Below are positions 13,639 through 14,122 of a DNA stretch of 14,122 bases, in pieces (within the stretch, counting starts at the first letter, position 1; every line of letters starts with the position of its first letter). Source of the stretch: a bacterium (GTDB taxonomy: Bacteria; Babelota; Babeliae; Babelales; JABDEC01); assembly GCA_947481115.1 (NCBI GenBank), contig CANKEI010000026.1:1-14122 (forward strand), in the 5' to 3' direction. The translations under genes were made by a program, and so were the position numbers. The notes beneath the pieces were generated by a model. The model was not told the origin of the DNA. It made no database searches and worked only from the letters and a program-made list of their open reading frames with translations.

Positions 13639-13750
13639 ATGCTTGAAGAGCTGTTATTGGGTGAAGATGGTAAAACTCTCGAATTTAAAGAAAATACACA
13701 ATAGACCTTATGCGTAATAAGAAAATATAATTAAAGCTGTACAGAGTTGA
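13639..13750 (+). pseudogene. Broken start of an AlbA_2 (Schlafen-like) domain gene
   Basis: An ATG with a good ribosome binding site (AGGGG, 13626-13630) opens a 21-codon frame ending in T-L-E-F-K-E-N-T-Q then TAG. L-E-F-K-E is the typical beginning of AlbA_2 domains, found in many predicted ATP-binding regulators. In the next frame, at 13721-13747, E-N-I-I-K-A-V-Q-S follows, which fits the helix expected next (I-I-K-x-V before A-F-A-N in family members), and then TGA. So the gene has a frameshift and is cut off just before the insertion sequence. Probably inactivated by decay or by the insertion. Short, so moderate confidence. Confidence 0.5.
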
Positions 13751-13767
13751 TTTTTTTTAATAGAAGA

Positions 13768-13810
13768 AGCCGGATAACTAAAGACAACTAAATCAAAAAG
13801 AAATCCGGCT
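13768..13810 (+). repeat. 8-bp inverted repeat just before the transposase start
   Basis: AGCCGGAT (13768-13775) and ATCCGGCT (13803-13810) are perfect inverted copies 27 bases apart; the second ends one base before the ATG at 13812. In RNA the hairpin could hide the start of translation when transcription comes from outside. It may instead mark part of the element's end. Confidence 0.5.
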
Positions 13811-13811
13811 A

Positions 13812-14122
13812 ATGAAGCTTCTTAAAAAACTTATCACAAAACCACAAATTTTCAAACGTACTATTGGTTTAAGCTTGGATCAGTTCAAAATGTATGCACA
13901 AAGCTTAACGCCCATCTGGCGTCAAGCAGAGCAAAAACGCAAATTACGCGCTATTAGGTATCGTAAAATTGGTGGTGGTCGACAATACAATTGCAAGACC
14001 ATAGAAGAAATGTTGGCAATCGTATTTCTATACTATAAAAGCTACTGGACACAAGAATTTATTGGAGCATTATTTGATTTGGATCAGAGCAATGTGTCGA
14101 GGTTATTAAAAAAAATGCTACC
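13812..14122 (+). CDS. IS transposase, N-terminal part, cut by window end
   Basis: 103 codons are visible with no stop. After a basic start the sequence has a helix-turn-helix of the type that precedes the DDE domain in IS5-family transposases (HTH_Tnp_4 type): the stretch T-I-E-E-M-L-A-I-V-F-L-Y-Y-K at about 63-76, then Y-W-T-Q-E-F-I-G-A-L-F-D-L-D-Q-S-N-V-S-R, where Q-S-N-V-S-R is the DNA-reading helix. The catalytic DDE residues lie beyond the window. There is no strong ribosome binding site, and a hairpin lies directly upstream. Whether the element is complete cannot be judged here. Other IS groups with the same helix-turn-helix are possible. Confidence 0.8.
   Translation, partial: MKLLKKLITKPQIFKRTIGLSLDQFKMYAQSLTPIWRQAEQKRKLRAIRYRKIGGGRQYNCKTIEEMLAIVFLYYKSYWTQEFIGALFDLDQSNVSRLLKKML

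Larger units (their letters stand above)
13768..14122 (+). mobile_element. Left part of an insertion sequence, probably IS5 family
   Basis: Left boundary is not defined; I place it at the inverted repeat before the transposase. The element continues past the window, so its right end and target duplication cannot be seen. It stands directly after the broken AlbA_2 gene. Confidence 0.6.

Noticed and set aside
1..14122. tRNA, rRNA, riboswitch or CRISPR array
   Set aside because: I looked through the intergenic stretches and saw no cloverleaf, conserved rRNA block, known riboswitch core or regular spacer-repeat array; the 12-bp copies at 13456-13568 are too few, irregular and of alternating direction.

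Overview
This AT-rich window carries bacterial housekeeping genes mixed with small secreted proteins of unknown function and, at its right end, a decaying mobile-element region. A TolB-like protein, FtsH, a PBP2-type transpeptidase and several Sec-type signal peptides indicate a Gram-negative-type envelope with peptidoglycan. An exported ankyrin-repeat protein, a secreted polymorphic-toxin domain, an orphan antitoxin, pseudogene remnants and an insertion sequence suit a host-associated or intracellular bacterium. Candidatus Dependentiae (TM6/Babeliae) is my first guess and a Rickettsia- or Legionella-like lineage the alternative. This is inferred from style and gene content only; a marker-gene tree would decide it. 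The standard genetic code fits all genes.

Layout. From 1 to 6938 everything reads on the + strand: an exported ankyrin protein (52-1506), a TolB-like protein (1601-2968), FtsH (3033-4889), an inositol-monophosphatase-family enzyme (4919-5704), ribosomal proteins bL28 and bS20 (5797-6288) with a clear terminator, and an exported Ser/Asp-tailed protein (6384-6938). From 12139 back to 6946 everything reads on the - strand: an ABC-F ATPase, a small Phd/RelB-like antitoxin with no toxin beside it, a XerC/D-type tyrosine recombinase behind a 12-bp inverted repeat, and PBP2. The two blocks converge with only 7 bases between stop codons.

From 12344 a small exported protein (+) and a small exported Ntox17-like toxin (-) converge on a shared terminator region. 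From 13189 to 13811 there is no intact gene: it holds a tandem operator-like repeat, a minus-strand coding remnant, alternating copies of a 12-bp repeat and the frameshifted start of an AlbA_2 (Schlafen-like) gene. The window then runs into a transposase cut by the window edge.

How the genes work together. FtsH (membrane protein quality control), TolB (envelope integrity), PBP2 (wall elongation), Xer (chromosome dimer resolution or integration) and the ABC-F, bL28 and bS20 proteins (translation) form the conserved core. The most interesting part is the accessory layer: a toxin domain normally found at the end of very large polymorphic toxins is here a 134-residue protein with its own signal peptide, and I see no same-strand immunity gene. 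Three further exported proteins of unknown role (ankyrin, Ser/Asp-tailed, 120-residue) are candidates for host or neighbour interaction.
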